A stretch of DNA of 64,000 bases, taken from NCBI RefSeq assembly GCF_004798865.1, contig NW_025335468.1, forward strand, positions 4,339,893 through 4,403,892, in the 5' to 3' direction. The notes under the pieces are model-generated. The model searched no databases. It worked only from the letters and a program-made list of their open reading frames with translations, and had not been told where the DNA came from. Below are positions 44,433 to 57,400 of the stretch, in pieces; position 1 is the first letter of the stretch, and every line of letters begins with the position of its first letter. Both the position numbers and the translations under genes were made by a program. The DNA comes from Varanus komodoensis (taxonomy: Eukaryota; Chordata; Lepidosauria; Squamata; Varanidae).

Positions 44433-45245
44433 AGTTCTTCATTTCTGCTGTGGCAATAAAATTGCAACCTCTTATAATTGACCCTTTGAAATCCTTCCCC
44501 CCTCCCCACACAGACACTCCTAACCTAGGCTGTTATAGTCAAATAACCAGCAAATAAATTGCCTATATTTCTTCACAATGAATAGCTGCTTTACCCTGCT
44601 CCCAGTTCTATAACTCACATGCTTGCCCTTCTCCTGGTGTTGCTATACGCTAAGGGGCGAAGGGAGGCCTTTGTGCTCCTGGAGTTCAATTGGGTGTATC
44701 TCTCTGACCCAGGGGCCCAGTAAGGTCTTTGTTAAGGTCACCATAGTAACATAGTAAAGAGAGGGAGGAGCCAATGAAACTTGTGGGAGGGGGTGGGGGA
44801 TTAAGGAGGAAGAGGAAGACAAGAGAGGAGGAATTAACCATTGCACTGTTAGGCTGGTTGGAGTGTATGTGACCTTCTCTTTCCTATAGAGCAACGCACT
44901 TTGTTTTGATCATTGTAAGACTTCTTAAAACTATATTGTTTTGACAGTTTTGAATAATGACAGTAGTTTTATAAATTGAACACACAATGAGCAATACCTT
45001 ACATAAAGACAGAGACACCAAACACACAAAAATGAATGGGTTGAGTGGAGACTGGGGTATGGAGGTGCATTCTTGCTTCATGCATGCCTCTACACCTGCA
45101 CCTGAACATTACCACACAGCATTCACACTTGATGCTTTGCACCTGAATATGTGAATGGATGCCAGTGAGAATAGTGTGCTTGGAGTGATCTGAACATTCT
45201 GTCTGTGGTGTTTGATCTGAGATTTATACATCTAACACTGTAAAT

Positions 45246-45560
45246 CAGGGTTGTAGAAGGTCTTTCAGCCTGAGGGCCAAATTCTGTTTTGGAGAAACTC
45301 TAGGGGCTGCATTCCAGTGATGCATGTGGCCAAAAAAACAACAAACTCTTTTAGCTTAAAGCTCTGATTGCCAGAAACTAAACCAAAGGAGAGACATTTC
45401 TACATGCGATAATGAGGGGGAAACCTCACAAAAGCCAGGAAATTGTGTAATGATTGACAGATGGAGGAAAGGGTGTGAGGTCAGGGGAAGGAGGTCTGGT
45501 CTTTGGGGAGCTGACTCAACCGGCACTGCTGGAAGGCCAGGTTTGGCCTCTGCATCCTAA
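45246..45560. mobile_element. Possible old hAT-like element
   Basis: 'cagggttgtagaaggtcttt' with 'agcctgagggccaaattctg' looks like a hAT MITE head, and 'gaaggccaggtttggcctct' lies near the other side. No matching ends or target duplication could be fixed. Confidence 0.3.
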
Positions 45561-46313
45561 GATGCAGAGCATCCCAGAGAAGAGAATTTTCGTCAAACAA
45601 ACTCTACCTAATCATTAATTTATTCTAAATATAAAAATACTCTTTTTATATTTAAGTATAAGTATAGTCAGGAACAAAATGAGGAGGGGCATATTGCTGT
45701 GTAGTAGGACTATATCAACACTAAGACCCAAACAGAATGGTTTGGTAGTTGAAGGAAGTAAAAGTGAGAATTTAGTGCAGGTGGCTCACAGACTCCAAAG
45801 TCTGGCAAAACAGGTAAATGCAACTTTCTCTGAAAGGATGCCAAGGTGCCCCAAGGCTTTGATAGTAGGATTTTCCATGGACAGGGTGTAGTAAGATGTC
45901 TGTTTAATAAAGGGCTGTCTTCTCCATATCGGATGCAGCCTTTGTAAATTGTGACTTGGCTGGATTCCCAGGGCACATAATTTTGCTGAGGTTGCAAAGG
46001 GAGCATGTTGTATTGACCAAAAAGCAAAGACAATAAATTATTAATAGTTTATCAAAGCATAGTCATTAGTTCTCCAAGTGAAGAGAATGAAGCCAAAATT
46101 CATTGTTTTTATGGGAAAACTTTACTTTTTGCCATATGAAAGTAAAAGTTCCCACATTCCTTTCAGCCCTTAATTTTTCCTGCCTTCATTTCATCTAATA
46201 TGTGGACTGCCCCCTTATTCTCCTCTAACCCTTCCATGTGCCCTCTTGATGCTATTTTCTCATGACATTTGATTGCTATCTCTCTCTTCCACCACTGTCT
46301 CTTTTCTCTAGGA

Positions 46314-47110
46314 CAGGGGTCGGCAACTTTAAACACTCAAAGAGCCATTTGGACCCGTTTCCCACAGAAAAGAAAACACCGGGAGCCACAAAAACCTTTT
46401 GACATTTAAAATGAAGATAACACTGCATAAATCGTTTTTTACCTTTATGCTATGTATAAAAAAACTAAAGTGTGTTGCATTTATGAAATCAATGAACTGC
46501 TACAGAGAAAACAATTTTTTGTTTCTGCATGCAACAAAAACATTTTGAACTCCAGAAGAAAAAAAAATGCTGGGTTGAAGGTTACTTTCAAATAAAATAC
46601 TCAATGTCTATTTGAGTCTTCCTCATATTTATGAACTGCTTCCCATGCCTGACTATTTCTGAGCAGCCACAAAACTAGCATATGCAGTTGAACTTGCAGA
46701 CTTAATCCACTTCTTGAAATGATTCTTGCTCAGATCAACCTTCTGCCTCAGTTCCGAAATGGCTTTTTTTCTCTCATCTCCATCCGGATATTTTTCAGCA
46801 AAGGCTGTTTATTCTGGAAAGGTCTTGTAACATTTGACTTTTTGTTGTTTGCCAATTTCTCATCACATATTAAGCATACTGGTAAACCAGTCTCATCAGC
46901 ATCATCAGAAAATGTTCTGTTTTCTTCTGAAACTTTTCTTTTCTTGGATTTATCCAAGGTTGGCCTACCGGGGGTCAAAAAGCTCAATAAATTGCATGCC
47001 GGTGGGTGTCGCACATTGGCGGTTGTGACGCATATTTTGAGGACAGGGAGCCACAGCAGAGGGATGAAAGAGCCACATGTGCCTCCAGAGCCATGGGTTG
47101 CTGACCCCTG
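46314..47110 (-). mobile_element. hAT transposon, 797 bp, internally deleted, with transposase N-terminus
   Basis: The inverted ends are caggggtcggcaac and gttgctgacccctg. A perfect 8-bp duplication, ctctagga, flanks it (46306-46313 and 47111-47118). On the minus strand (47014-46748) it encodes KKRKVSEENRTFSDD and VCLICDEKLANNKKSNV, the BED-type zinc finger of a hAT transposase. The following RPFQNKQ has lost the usual histidines (R.F....H). The catalytic part is absent, so it is non-autonomous. Confidence 0.95.
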
Positions 47111-47469
47111 CTCTAGGATAGATCAACTTTTTTTTCTCCTTTGACTCCTTATCTTCCACAGTCAAACATACCTTGGTTTTCAGACCACCAACCCTTGATC
47201 CATTCTCCTTTTCCAGCTACCACCCAACTTCTCTTCTTCTCTTTCTCTCCAAATCCTTGGTTTATAATTTCTCTCACCGATTTTATCTTTGTTCCTCACC
47301 TTTGCATTCTTTGTATTCTTCCTTAAGAGCCAAGAACATGGGTGGTGCTCTATGAATGAGTAATAACAAGCAGGGAGTTTCCTTGGGTGTCTTTAAATAG
47401 CTTAAGGCACAAATCCAGTGCAGATTTTGAGGGGTGGGGAGTCCTATAACTCTCAGTAAACCACAGCTA

Positions 47470-47585
47470 CAGAACAGAAGAGGACTGCTGCTGGATCAGG
47501 CCAGTTGCCTCTGTAGAGCTCTGCTACATTAGGTTTTTCTTGTGTGCTCATGATCCCGCAGTCACAGAAGTCTGTGGGGCCATTT
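47470..47585 (-). repeat. CR1-like 3' end fragment
   Basis: 'actgctgctggatcaggcca' and 'gttgcctctgtagagctctg' match the CR1-type terminus in reverse. Confidence 0.5.
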
Positions 47586-48029
47586 CATGATATCATCATC
47601 TTCCAGAACTTCTCTCATGTTTTCCAGTCATTTTCACAGCATTCTTTTAGACTGAGAAGAGTCTGCTATTTTTCTTGATGGCTACAGATCCTAGTGTATT
47701 TTTGCAATTCTGTTGTATGTGACAGCACCACTTCTGTTCTGTAATAGAACAAACATATAGGAACATATAGAAAGGCAGAGGGGAAATCCTCCTGCGGGTG
47801 GGGAATCCTTCTAATCCTCCTATAAAGAAAACAGAAGAATAAGCCTCAGTAAAGTATCCAGTGATACGCCTCATGTAAAGGACGTGATATGGCCTTAGTC
47901 TTGAGATGAGACAGAGGGAAATGAGAGGGGCAAGTCCTGCGGAAATAATGAATTTGCTCCTCTTCCCTCCTTATTCCTTTCTTCCTTTTGTGTCATCTGT
48001 CTGCATGTAGTAAGCTCTGCATGTAGGAG

Positions 48030-48118
48030 CTCTCTTGTTTAATTGATTATATGTTAAACTGTTCCAAAAGCCAATTTGGCTGAGGAGTGGCATAAAAATA
48101 CTACAAATAAATGAATCA
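48030..48118 (+). repeat. L2-like LINE 3' end fragment
   Basis: 'gccaatttggctgaggagtg' and 'gcataaaaatactacaaata' correspond to '...agcttcggct..gggcggcataaaaatgtaataaata'. Only the tail is present. Confidence 0.5.
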
Positions 48119-51100
48119 TCCAGCATTTTGTTTACAAAGTGTCCATGAAGCTGCCTACAGAAAGCCAAAAGCTTAAGATCACAAATACCATCCAGCATTG
48201 CCTTACATCAAATTTGGGGGCTGGCACAAGAGACTGGACATCTTGAGGTGGTGACCCTGATTTGGGGGCTATTTTTGCAGGGACTTTATTAAAGAGGAAG
48301 TGATTTTCCTATAGTATTTCTTGCAATGTGGGCATCATTGCCTTAGTCATGAAGCAATCTGTGGGCCTTCTATGGAAGCTGAATCTTGCTGCATTGCACA
48401 ACTACCAGTTGGAACATTCCAGGCGCATTTAACAGTGTTTGTAGGGGTTAGGCAGGATGATCCATACCACTTAATACGTGTATTATTTTTTTTACTTGGG
48501 TATTTCCCTGCTTTTTAGTCTCAAAATAGAATGGAAGTCGGTTGACATAATATGACCTTTTAACTTTAGTTGTCTTCTCTTGATACTTCTTTGCCTTTAA
48601 TCTTTGGGGGGAAAGTACAACAAAGCATATTTGTAGAGATTTGTCATCTAATTTACATTTGGTTTGAATGAGACTTTTCTCCTTTTGTATGTATAACAAT
48701 AGATGTTTAACACTCGAATGACCACAGATTCCCACCTCATAAATAGAGCATGCTTTTCATTTCTGCCCTGTGACTAGCTAAGGAATCTGACATTTGATTT
48801 GCTACCTACAGTACATTGGGTTTCTTTTATTTTATTCTTAAAGCTAGATATCCTAGCTATCATTGTTCTACTTACATTATGTCCTTATGGAACTAAATTG
48901 CCCTATCCTATCTGATACTTACAACACCTTTAAATGACTTTATTCAGCCGTTTTATCACCATTGTGGAACTGTCAGATGTTAAAGCCACAAAAACCGACC
49001 TACATATTTTAACTTTTCTGTTTCTTCCCCATCTCCTAGTCCTATTGAGAGTTCTTGAGAATTCAAAAGCTTGCACAAACTTTTCTGGCATTTTGGTTAG
49101 TCCTAATAAAAGTATCAACTAATTGTGGGTTTTGTATTCCCCCCCCCCCCGGGATTTTGGATTCTTTACTCACAAGCATGAGTGTGACAATTTATCCATA
49201 CGAATGTATGTCTGCCATATACAAGCGCTCAGGTTCCTACTGAAATATGAATGTGTAGAAAATATGGTAACTGTATGAAAATTAAATAGGGGTTCTTCTT
49301 TCCTACAGAGCTTTAAAAATGAATTGCTAAACCCTGCAACTTTGCTGAAATTTTGCAAACAAGGAATAAGTTATTCTGAGCTCAGAATTTAGATTTTCTG
49401 TGTGCAGCATTTGGTCTCTCATTCTCTCTGTCTCTATATATGAATATCTATTAGTGATTGCAACTGGGCAATGCAACTTTTTCTAGAAGCAGTATGGTTG
49501 AGTTTTGATAAATATATGGTCAGTTAACTCTTCACTGCAGTCTTCCCTGCCCAGAGTTTTCTTTTTCATTCTGGCAACATGCCAGCTCCCAAGATTCTGT
49601 TAAATTTAAGTAGTAGGCAATTTATTCTGTGTGTAATACACATACATATTCTTTCTCCTCCCACCCCAGAAAGGGTGCTGTATGTACTATGTTTCTTTTT
49701 AAAGCTGTCTAGACGTTTTGCCATCTTGTAACTGCAGAGCACAAAAAATTGAATGCTTTTCCTGTAATTAAGGCTTTTTGGTATTTTTTTCAGGTATATG
49801 AAGCTGAGGAATTCATTATAATGTCAATCTTGTCTTGACAGAGGGTTGCAGGGAATACAGTGGAGAACATAATTACTCTCTTCACTTAAAATAATATTTA
49901 GAAAATGGAAAGACAAAAGACAAACTTCATGATATATTTTTCTTGATTCCTTTAAGGCAAGCTTAAATGGGAACTGTTCAAAGAGTTTAAGAGCTGTTTC
50001 ATTGTTTCAGTAGGGTTGGGACATCAGTTTGAATCATGATGGAATCTCTCTTAACATTTTGCTGTGTTTTGAGACCAATTAAGGTGAGTCAAGGTATAGG
50101 TTTTTGAATACCCCTCAGTGTTTGTATTTTGTTCATCTACTCCATGCATGAAAGCTGCCGTTTCAACCCTAGGTTTTGATCTGTTCTTTTGCTCTTAATG
50201 CTTTTGTTCTTGCTGGCTTCTTACTGCTAGATTTGCTAATTGGATTTTTACTTTGGAATCTATTTAGTTGCCTATAGGTGCACAACGTGAACCTTTAAGC
50301 TATGGCAGTCTCCTTCCTGCTGTAGTTCCTAACTACTTTCAAACTGTAGCCTCTGACTTCATGCATAAAGGAACTTTGTGCTGGCTTCTCCAGCCTACTC
50401 TAACTTTTTTTCAGGGGGCTGCTGGTTGCTGTTGTGTATATCTCCTTTGACAGGTGCCAAAGAAAGCGCTTTTAAGCCTGTAATACTGTTTCTAATCTCA
50501 TTCATTCTGTGTCTGTTGTGTTGTTCTAATCTTCTTTGCTATTTGTAGCCTGTGCAATGGTACAGAGATCACTGAAGTCCGCTTTTTATTCATGTTATGA
50601 TATTTCTGAAGCTACAAAAGCAGTGTGCCAGCCTAAGCGGTACAGAGTCATGTCACTAGCACTAGATGGGTGTCACATGCTGACTGGCTACGAGCTTGTA
50701 AACATCAGCTTGCAGCATTGTCTGTGGAAAGTAGGAATATTCTTCAGGCAATTATCCACGAAAGTTTTTCTAATGCAGAGGAAGGCTTCTGCCCTTCTTT
50801 CCTTCTCTTTCTTTCTCTCCATGGTTTTAGCCACCAATATGCCTAAAACAGGATATTTGTCTGGCAGGCTAGTAAAAATTATGGGCAGTGTCCAGTGATG
50901 TCATTCTGCTAATACAAATGAAGTTACACTAGTAGGTAAAAGCTCCAGCACATGCCAATAGAAATAGCTTGCCCAACAGGAATTTCCAGGAAATCTGTTG
51001 TACAAGTTAAGACTACTGGCATCACACTGGAGGTTGCTTATACTAGCACATCATTTACATAATGGAACAACCCCAGTGGATACTGCTCATTGTAGGCTAA

Positions 51101-51870
51101 TAACTACTTGCAAGGCTCTATTGCTTGCTTAATCAACATTGGCGCCACTGCAGTCCTGGTCTTATTCCCTGGATTTTCCTTTGTCCAGTTGCCAAACTTA
51201 TTAGACAGAGGTGCTTAGGAAAGATATGAGGGTACCTGGTCTCCTACGGAAATGTTGGTCTGCAATGTATTTTAATCCACATTTGACCCATGTATGTCTT
51301 CACTGCAATGCTATAGAATTCTAATTTTTCACTTTAGCAACAGCTGCCCTATATCCACCTATTTGAAAGTTCTCTGTACACTGAGTATATACAACTGGTT
51401 ACAATGAGATTAAACCAGTCTTCAAGTGTTTAATGTTATTAATTGGCAATGATTTCTTGAATATTTTAGTGATATTTTGGCATGTTGAAACTTTGCACAT
51501 CTAATTTGTAATTTTAAGATGACAGTCCAGATTGATAGAAACTGTAGTTATTATAATTTAATTGAATTCTGTAACTAATTGTAGTAGCTGAGAAATCTGG
51601 CCAAAAGAGCATTTTGTACTTTAATATTATACAGGGAATTGGTCTCACAAAATAAGAAAAAAAGTTTATAAGTGCAGGTACCAATGAGTTATGATTATGC
51701 CTTCTGCAGTTGCTTGTCCAGTGATTAGGAATTCCTCTCAGTTTGTTTAACTTTGGTTTCTGTAACAAGATACTTGGATTAGTGAGGTTGTCCACATATT
51801 TAATGATCTTTGCCCATCCTAGCGTGTAAAGGCAGCCAGAGGTAAACTGGCTGATTGGGTGCTGGAATCT
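48119..51870. other. Gene-free stretch upstream of LMNTD2
   Basis: It is AT-rich, with a C run at 49,140. I recognise no repeat family and no exon with both splice sites and coding character. The 120-codon open frame at 50,536-50,898 (+) has no motif. Confidence 0.35.
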
Positions 51871-51879
51871 ATGCTAGCT

Positions 51880-52390
51880 GATCTTAAGTGAGGATCCTAT
51901 TTCATCCTGTCTAAAAATTGCAGCCATCTTTAAAACTCACTTTTAAATAATTATCATCCAGTGTCAGACATTCAGTGTATGGATAGAGCGGTTGAATACA
52001 CAGTGGTGGCTCCACTCTAAGAATTCCTGGATAAACTGATTATTTGGATCAATTTCCATCTGATTTCAGATTTGGTTTTGGGACTGAAATTATTAATATT
52101 AAATTACATTTATATCCCACCCTTTTTGATTTGTCTGACACTCTCAGGAACTTTTGATATCATTGTTTTTGATATTCTTTTGATATTCTGGGCTACTTTG
52201 CTAGGATAGGGCAAAGAGAGACATTTTCAGTGGCTCCTGTCCTTTCTTACTGATAAATTTAAGTGGGAGGGGTAGTTCTGAGGGATTTGTATTCTGTCCA
52301 TTGGCCTTCAGGATTTATGTCTGTCCCACATGCATCTTAACATCAATATGGAAGCACTGAGAAAGATTATCAAGGATTAGTACTGAGTTT
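51880..52390 (+). mobile_element. L2-like LINE, reverse-transcriptase fragment, degenerate
   Basis: It translates piecewise as NYHPVSDIQCMDRAVE-like, FLDKLI ... HLISDLVLGL, then LSGTFDIIVFDILL and FQWLLSFLTDKF. The order matches L2/CR1-clade reverse transcriptase (NYRPVSN..., FLDE.D.LDPFQSGFRP, LSAAFDTIDHDILL, LQWFRSFL..R). It is interrupted by stops and indels and is very old. Confidence 0.75.
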
Positions 52391-52772
52391 GCTGATGTTA
52401 GTCAGGTCAATTTCTCTTTCATATTTTTAAGAATAGAATTCTAAGGAATTCTAACTGAGTTCTAAGGAAGTTCTGAATCGGTGTTTCAAAGGCCTAGAAG
52501 AAGGTAAATAAATAATCCACATGACAGACAGGTGTCTTGGTCTAGCATTACAAAGATAAAACTGTAGGAACTGTATGGTGTTTCCAGACAAAGCTCTTAG
52601 CAGTAACAACTGGTATTGCATATCCATTTCATCTTATTCTCCATAAATGATTTTCTGCACTGGGGGAAAAGGCATAAGAAGTGATGAGAAAACATGGGAA
52701 CATTATGCACAGAAGATGACATCTTATTCCTCTCCTGTCCTGCTTCCATCATTAAAGGGGGCAAGGCAATGA

Positions 52773-53305
52773 TGTCAGAATCCCGGAATCTCAATTTGAG
52801 AAGAGGGAATAAAACTCGGGTTCGTGGGAAAGACCAAGCGTCCAGACCATCTGTGGCTTTATTGTATTTACCCCAAGGTTCCCGCGGTACTCATGATAAT
52901 GCATGCATTACCGGGCAGGCAGAGATGAACTCTGCTGCAAAACTTCAACACAACTAGAGAGTTTTTATACACTCCCAGTCACATACAGGTACAGGGTAAT
53001 TGATGACAGAATGCAGAGATTACAATAAAATTCTGAGGTCATCACATACAAAACAGATAAAGAAATGTCAGTCAATCACACTGTAACAATGAGATTACAA
53101 TATTTCTAATTGCCTATATTGACACTTTAGTTCAGTAGCTTGAACCCATCTCCAGGTCTGCTTAAAACATGTAAATTCAAGCTACTGAGAAACCATGCAT
53201 GATAAGCTCAAGACTCTTATCTAGACTCTAGACATTCTGAGTGACCAGGGCACATGGAGCCTCTGGGCTATCAAAAGATGCTTCCTTGTAAACTGAATTC
53301 CAACA
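52773..53305 (-). mobile_element. Solo LTR, 533 bp (ERV-like or Gypsy-like)
   Basis: The ends form a short inverted repeat (tgtcagaatc ... gaattccaaca, i.e. TG...CA). A 4-bp duplication, atga, lies on both sides (52769-52772 and 53306-53309). AATAAA on the minus strand near the left end gives the orientation. No internal retroviral region remains, so it is a recombined fossil. The intact ends and flanks suggest only moderate age. Confidence 0.75.
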
Positions 53306-54459
53306 ATGACTATTTACAATGTATATTTGGACTGAATGGCCTGTCTACTATAGCCCACAGCTAAAGGTGAGAGAAAGGAGCGGGGGATGAATGCCATTTT
53401 GAACAGTGACAGCTTGGTTTTGAGAAGGTAGACAGGATTTGATCCCACAATGCAAAGGCACACAGAAGTAATGCTTTTCAGACAGGATTTATCCAAATTT
53501 TCCCAACAATTACACCATAAAAACCTCATCTGGAAGTACACTTCCAGGAAGGATCACATACTCTCCCCTGCCCTGAACTAGTACAAGGAATTCCAAAGAC
53601 TTTGCTGCCATCTTTCACTAACCACAGCTCAGTATTGCAATTTAAAGTTGGCTTGTTCTAGCAAACCAATGTTGAGATTAACTGCAATTTGACTGGATGC
53701 AGATGTAGCACCAAGGGGCAGTTAACCAGAAACAGAAGCGGAAGCTTCTGAACTCTCCTCACAGCTGCACTGAAAAACAGGATGGCAGGAGCTTGCCGGA
53801 AGCTTGCACGGTTTCATCCTTGTATCACTGAGTCATAATGAACCATCCCATGTGAACACAGAAGCAGTCTTTATTCTTAAATCTTTTCAGTACTGACTGG
53901 CAGGCAGGCAACTTTACCTAAGTGCTGAAAGGCAGACAACTCCTACTCCATTGTGTCTGGCAAAGGAATGTAAGGTCACACGGAAGGAATCTGCAAACTG
54001 TGGGGGAAGGATATTGGAAATCGTTACTCTAAGCCGGCAGTCTCCCTACAATGGTGTGGGGAGGTGAGAAGGAATAAAGCAGCTGAGCCAAACATTTATT
54101 ATAGATGGGTGGTGGGTTTCTTATTTTGTTTGTGTGTGTTTTTTAATGTCACCACCACCACACTGATGCAGTACCATTTATTTTTAGACAGTTCTCTCTT
54201 TTCTTTGCAGCATGCCTTTATCTGATCCCCAGGGTATAAAAGGCCTGCTTTTTTACTCTGGCTATAGCAACATATTTACATTCTTAGAAAGGAGTGTGAC
54301 AACAATGCACAGGGACTGAGGAGACATGACCTGCTGGACAACAGGACCTCTCCTTTTAGTCACCCATGGGATGGGGAGTGGGGTTCATCCCACTATTTGC
54401 TTGGAACATACTTAATAGCCTGTTTTTCATCTAACCGTTCATCATAAGATTCTGAAGTC

Positions 54460-54582
54460 TTCATTTTTCTATCTTTGTGACCCCATTCTTTTATATCTTT
54501 CATTTTGGTATTTTTGTGACCTCATTGCTTTAGTACTTAGCTTTTTTTGTATTTTTGTGACCTCACTGCTTTTGTACTTCAC
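54460..54582. repeat. Three-copy minisatellite, about 40-bp unit
   Basis: 'tttgtgacc(c/t)cat' recurs at about 54474, 54513 and 54554 within units ending 'ttttatatctt', 'tttagtactt' and 'tttgtactt'. The copies are imperfect. Confidence 0.8.
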
Positions 54583-55832
54583 AGATTGGTGGTGTGTTGC
54601 TATGGATGCAATTCAAAACAGCATTTTTATTTTTTCTGAGACTGTAGCTATATATAGTGATTTGCATTGTGTGCCTTCTGCTTACTAGCAATAATGATGA
54701 CAGCTATTTCAGGGAAAGAGACCCTCCCCTGTGGATAAAGAGGAGCTGTTTTCTGAAAGTTAAGCTGCTGAAAATATATATGAAGGGTGAAATCCATGTG
54801 CATTTAAGGAGTTAGAAGTTAATGTGGATAAGAGAATGGAGTTTCTAAGGGCACATGTATTTATTTATACTGTTGTGTGTGTTGGTTAGCATGTTGGTAT
54901 AAAGGCAGTTGCTAGGAATAAAATCAAAGTGTTATAAAATTAATGAGAAGATTCACCATTATTGTTGTTGTCGTCGTCATCATCATCCTGATAATATTAG
55001 GGAGAGGTGAACATTTTGAAAATGTGACTAAGAACAAATAAATATTAAGACATTCCAGTTTATATCCAATTTTCTCCATTGCCGAATGTCTAACAGAAGT
55101 CTGGTACTAGAGCTAGATCTTTGACACTAGATTTCATAGCTGATCTACATCTGAGTTTCTATATGAAGGGTAAACAGAAGTAAATTCCTATTTAAATCAG
55201 TGCAGACTAAGACATTAATTTTGTAAGCCATCTTTAAATTCAATTTGTTGTGATGGTAGCTTTGAGCTAAAGCAGCTTACCATTTACAAAAGTAAACTAT
55301 GCCCTTGAATTAGGTGTGTTCTTACTTCGTGTTCCACCATTTAAAACCATACATTCACTGAGGAACATCACCCTTATGCATGACTGGGCTGATTCTGGAT
55401 TCCTCCCTCATATATGTTATTTGCTTATTTTGTTGTTTGTCCATTTAGCAGATACTGCATTGCACAAAGCTTTTTCTCTGGACTGACCTGATTGTTGTAG
55501 GAATTTGTTTTGTTGTTGTTCTGCATCCCTTAGACTTACCATAGCAAACCAATCACAGTTTATTAATAGAGGGTTCCACTCTTGGCACTAAAGCCATGCT
55601 TAAGACTGACATCTTGGCCTCCACCCCATTTGGGTGGCCACTTATGAATCACCAAAAGAGAGGAAATGCATCATCCAGAAGAAAAACAGTGGTTTGTATC
55701 ACATTTGCATATACTAATTTATATGTGTAGATGCAAATTTAGAAGTAATTATTACAATGTAAATTGAGATCTGGTACATGTAATACATCTCCCTATCCCC
55801 CAGGTTACCTGTGTGCCTCTGCTCAGCCTGTC

Positions 55833-55865
55833 ATTTTTATTTATTTATTTATTTATTTATTTATT
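55833..55865. repeat. (TTTA)n microsatellite
   Basis: Eight TTTA units. This could be the tail of an unrecognised minus-strand retroelement. Confidence 0.9.
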
Positions 55866-56091
55866 AAAACATTTTAATCCAGGTGCTCTGTCAATGCACA
55901 ACAATTCTTTTGATTCATTATTTTTAAACTGCAGTCAGACAGGATAGCCCTTCAAAGAGAAGGCAGGCCTTTGGCAGCCTTCTAGATATAGGGCTCAGGT
56001 CTCCTCCTGCCTGCACACAGCAGTTTGGAGCTGTGTGAAAACAATCTCTAATGGCCAGAACTCTGACAGCAGTACTGACAATCTGGAGGAC

Positions 56092-56185
56092 GAAAGGAGG
56101 GAGCAGCCAGACCCATTCCAGGTATGTGCTGTAACTGTGAAAGGAGGGAGCAGCCAGACCCATTCCAGGTATGTGCTGTAACTGT
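56092..56185. repeat. Perfect 47-bp tandem duplication
   Basis: 56092-56138 and 56139-56185 are identical (gaaaggagggagcagccag ... gctgtaactgt). Full identity implies a recent event or an allele-specific duplication. Confidence 0.97.
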
Positions 56186-57221
56186 GACAGGTCAGCACTG
56201 TGATTGCAACCCACCGCTAGGAGAAGGGCTGTGATCAACAGCTGAACTACTCACAGTGCTGATCCCAAGGACTGGAAATCTGAGAAGCCCCTAAATTACC
56301 AGCCAGTAGACTACCTTTGCCAGTGTACTTACCTTCCTGTGTGTGTGTTAGACAACAGAAGAAACACCTGACGGTTCCATACCATTCTGTAACATCTACA
56401 ACTAGAGCAATATTGAAGAGAGTGTGTTACTTTCTCTGGTGAGAATGTCAACTTATTTGCAAGTACTGGCACAAAGGATTAGGATTTGCAATGTATATTC
56501 TAGCTTTAGTGTGTAAAAGGGATGTAGATAGAGTGTCTTTGCATGGGTGAAGCCAACAGTACATGCATCCAATGATAACAAGAACTTTGATCTGTTCTAT
56601 GGTTTTCATTTGGGAAGAGTATGTCAGAGCATGATATTACACGAACTTGCATTGATGGAACAAGTTTGAATCACTCCAGATAAACATGCCTTGCACTAAG
56701 AAGTAAATCAATACTTCTGGGCCCTGTTCCAGGACTGGAGGTATAGCATGCAGTCCATTTACACTTTTCCACTTTGCTGGTTGACCTGCTTTTATTTTTA
56801 TTTTTTTTATTTTTTTTGCTGGAAGTCAAATCTTTCTTTTTTAATCACTCTGCAGTACTGCACTAAAATACCACAAAGTTTACCTCATGCTGTTTCAGTA
56901 TGATTAAATTATGAAAGCACATCCTTGTGATAACAGTACTTAACTTACACTTAACGCTTAATTGGGAAGAAGCGAAGTATCAGGCTTGGGTGACTTGCTT
57001 AAATCCGTGATGGCCTTGGCATTGCTCTTGATTGTGCAGGAACATCAATCTTCTATAATGACTGGAAATAAGCAGGCTGAGCTCATCTGGCCGAAGCGTT
57101 TTATAAGGCTCATGGTTTCACTCTCAACCTCTTTATTTGGGGATAAGGTGGCACAACCAGTGGTCCTTTCACTATGTTGTGCTCCCCAGGCCTGGTGTCA
57201 GCAGGAGGGCTGGTTACTCCT

Positions 57222-57400
57222 ATGTCAGTGGGGCTCCTTATATGCTGTAGCTGTATAAGAGCTACCCATGATCCCCAAAATATGTTAGCCGCCATAGAGC
57301 ACCAGGGATAGCTCCTATAAAGCTCAGAACAAAAGCTGCAAGGGATAAGGAGCCCCACTGACATTGGCATCGCCAGCCTCCATTGACAGGTAGCATCCTT
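57222..57400. repeat. Unnamed repeat, two inverted copies
   Basis: atgtcagtggggctccttat at 57222-57241 is repeated exactly in inverse at 57345-57364, and the similarity extends inward ('tataagagctaccc' against 'tataggagctatccc'). A third copy is at about 61,985. Confidence 0.8.

Larger units (their letters stand above)
53310..56085. other. Gene-free stretch
   Basis: It contains a minisatellite at 54.46 kb, a short GTT/GTC/ATC run near 54,963 and a (TTTA)n at 55,833-55,865. No gene seen. Confidence 0.35.

Noticed and set aside
49170-49243. Minus-strand interval with acceptor and gtgagt donor
   Set aside because: Peptide composition looks random; the phase match alone is not enough.
56335-56405. 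Exon-like interval with a very good donor (GAAG|gtaagt)
   Set aside because: The only open frame is Cys-rich and short with no continuity to LMNTD2. At most a non-coding 5' exon.
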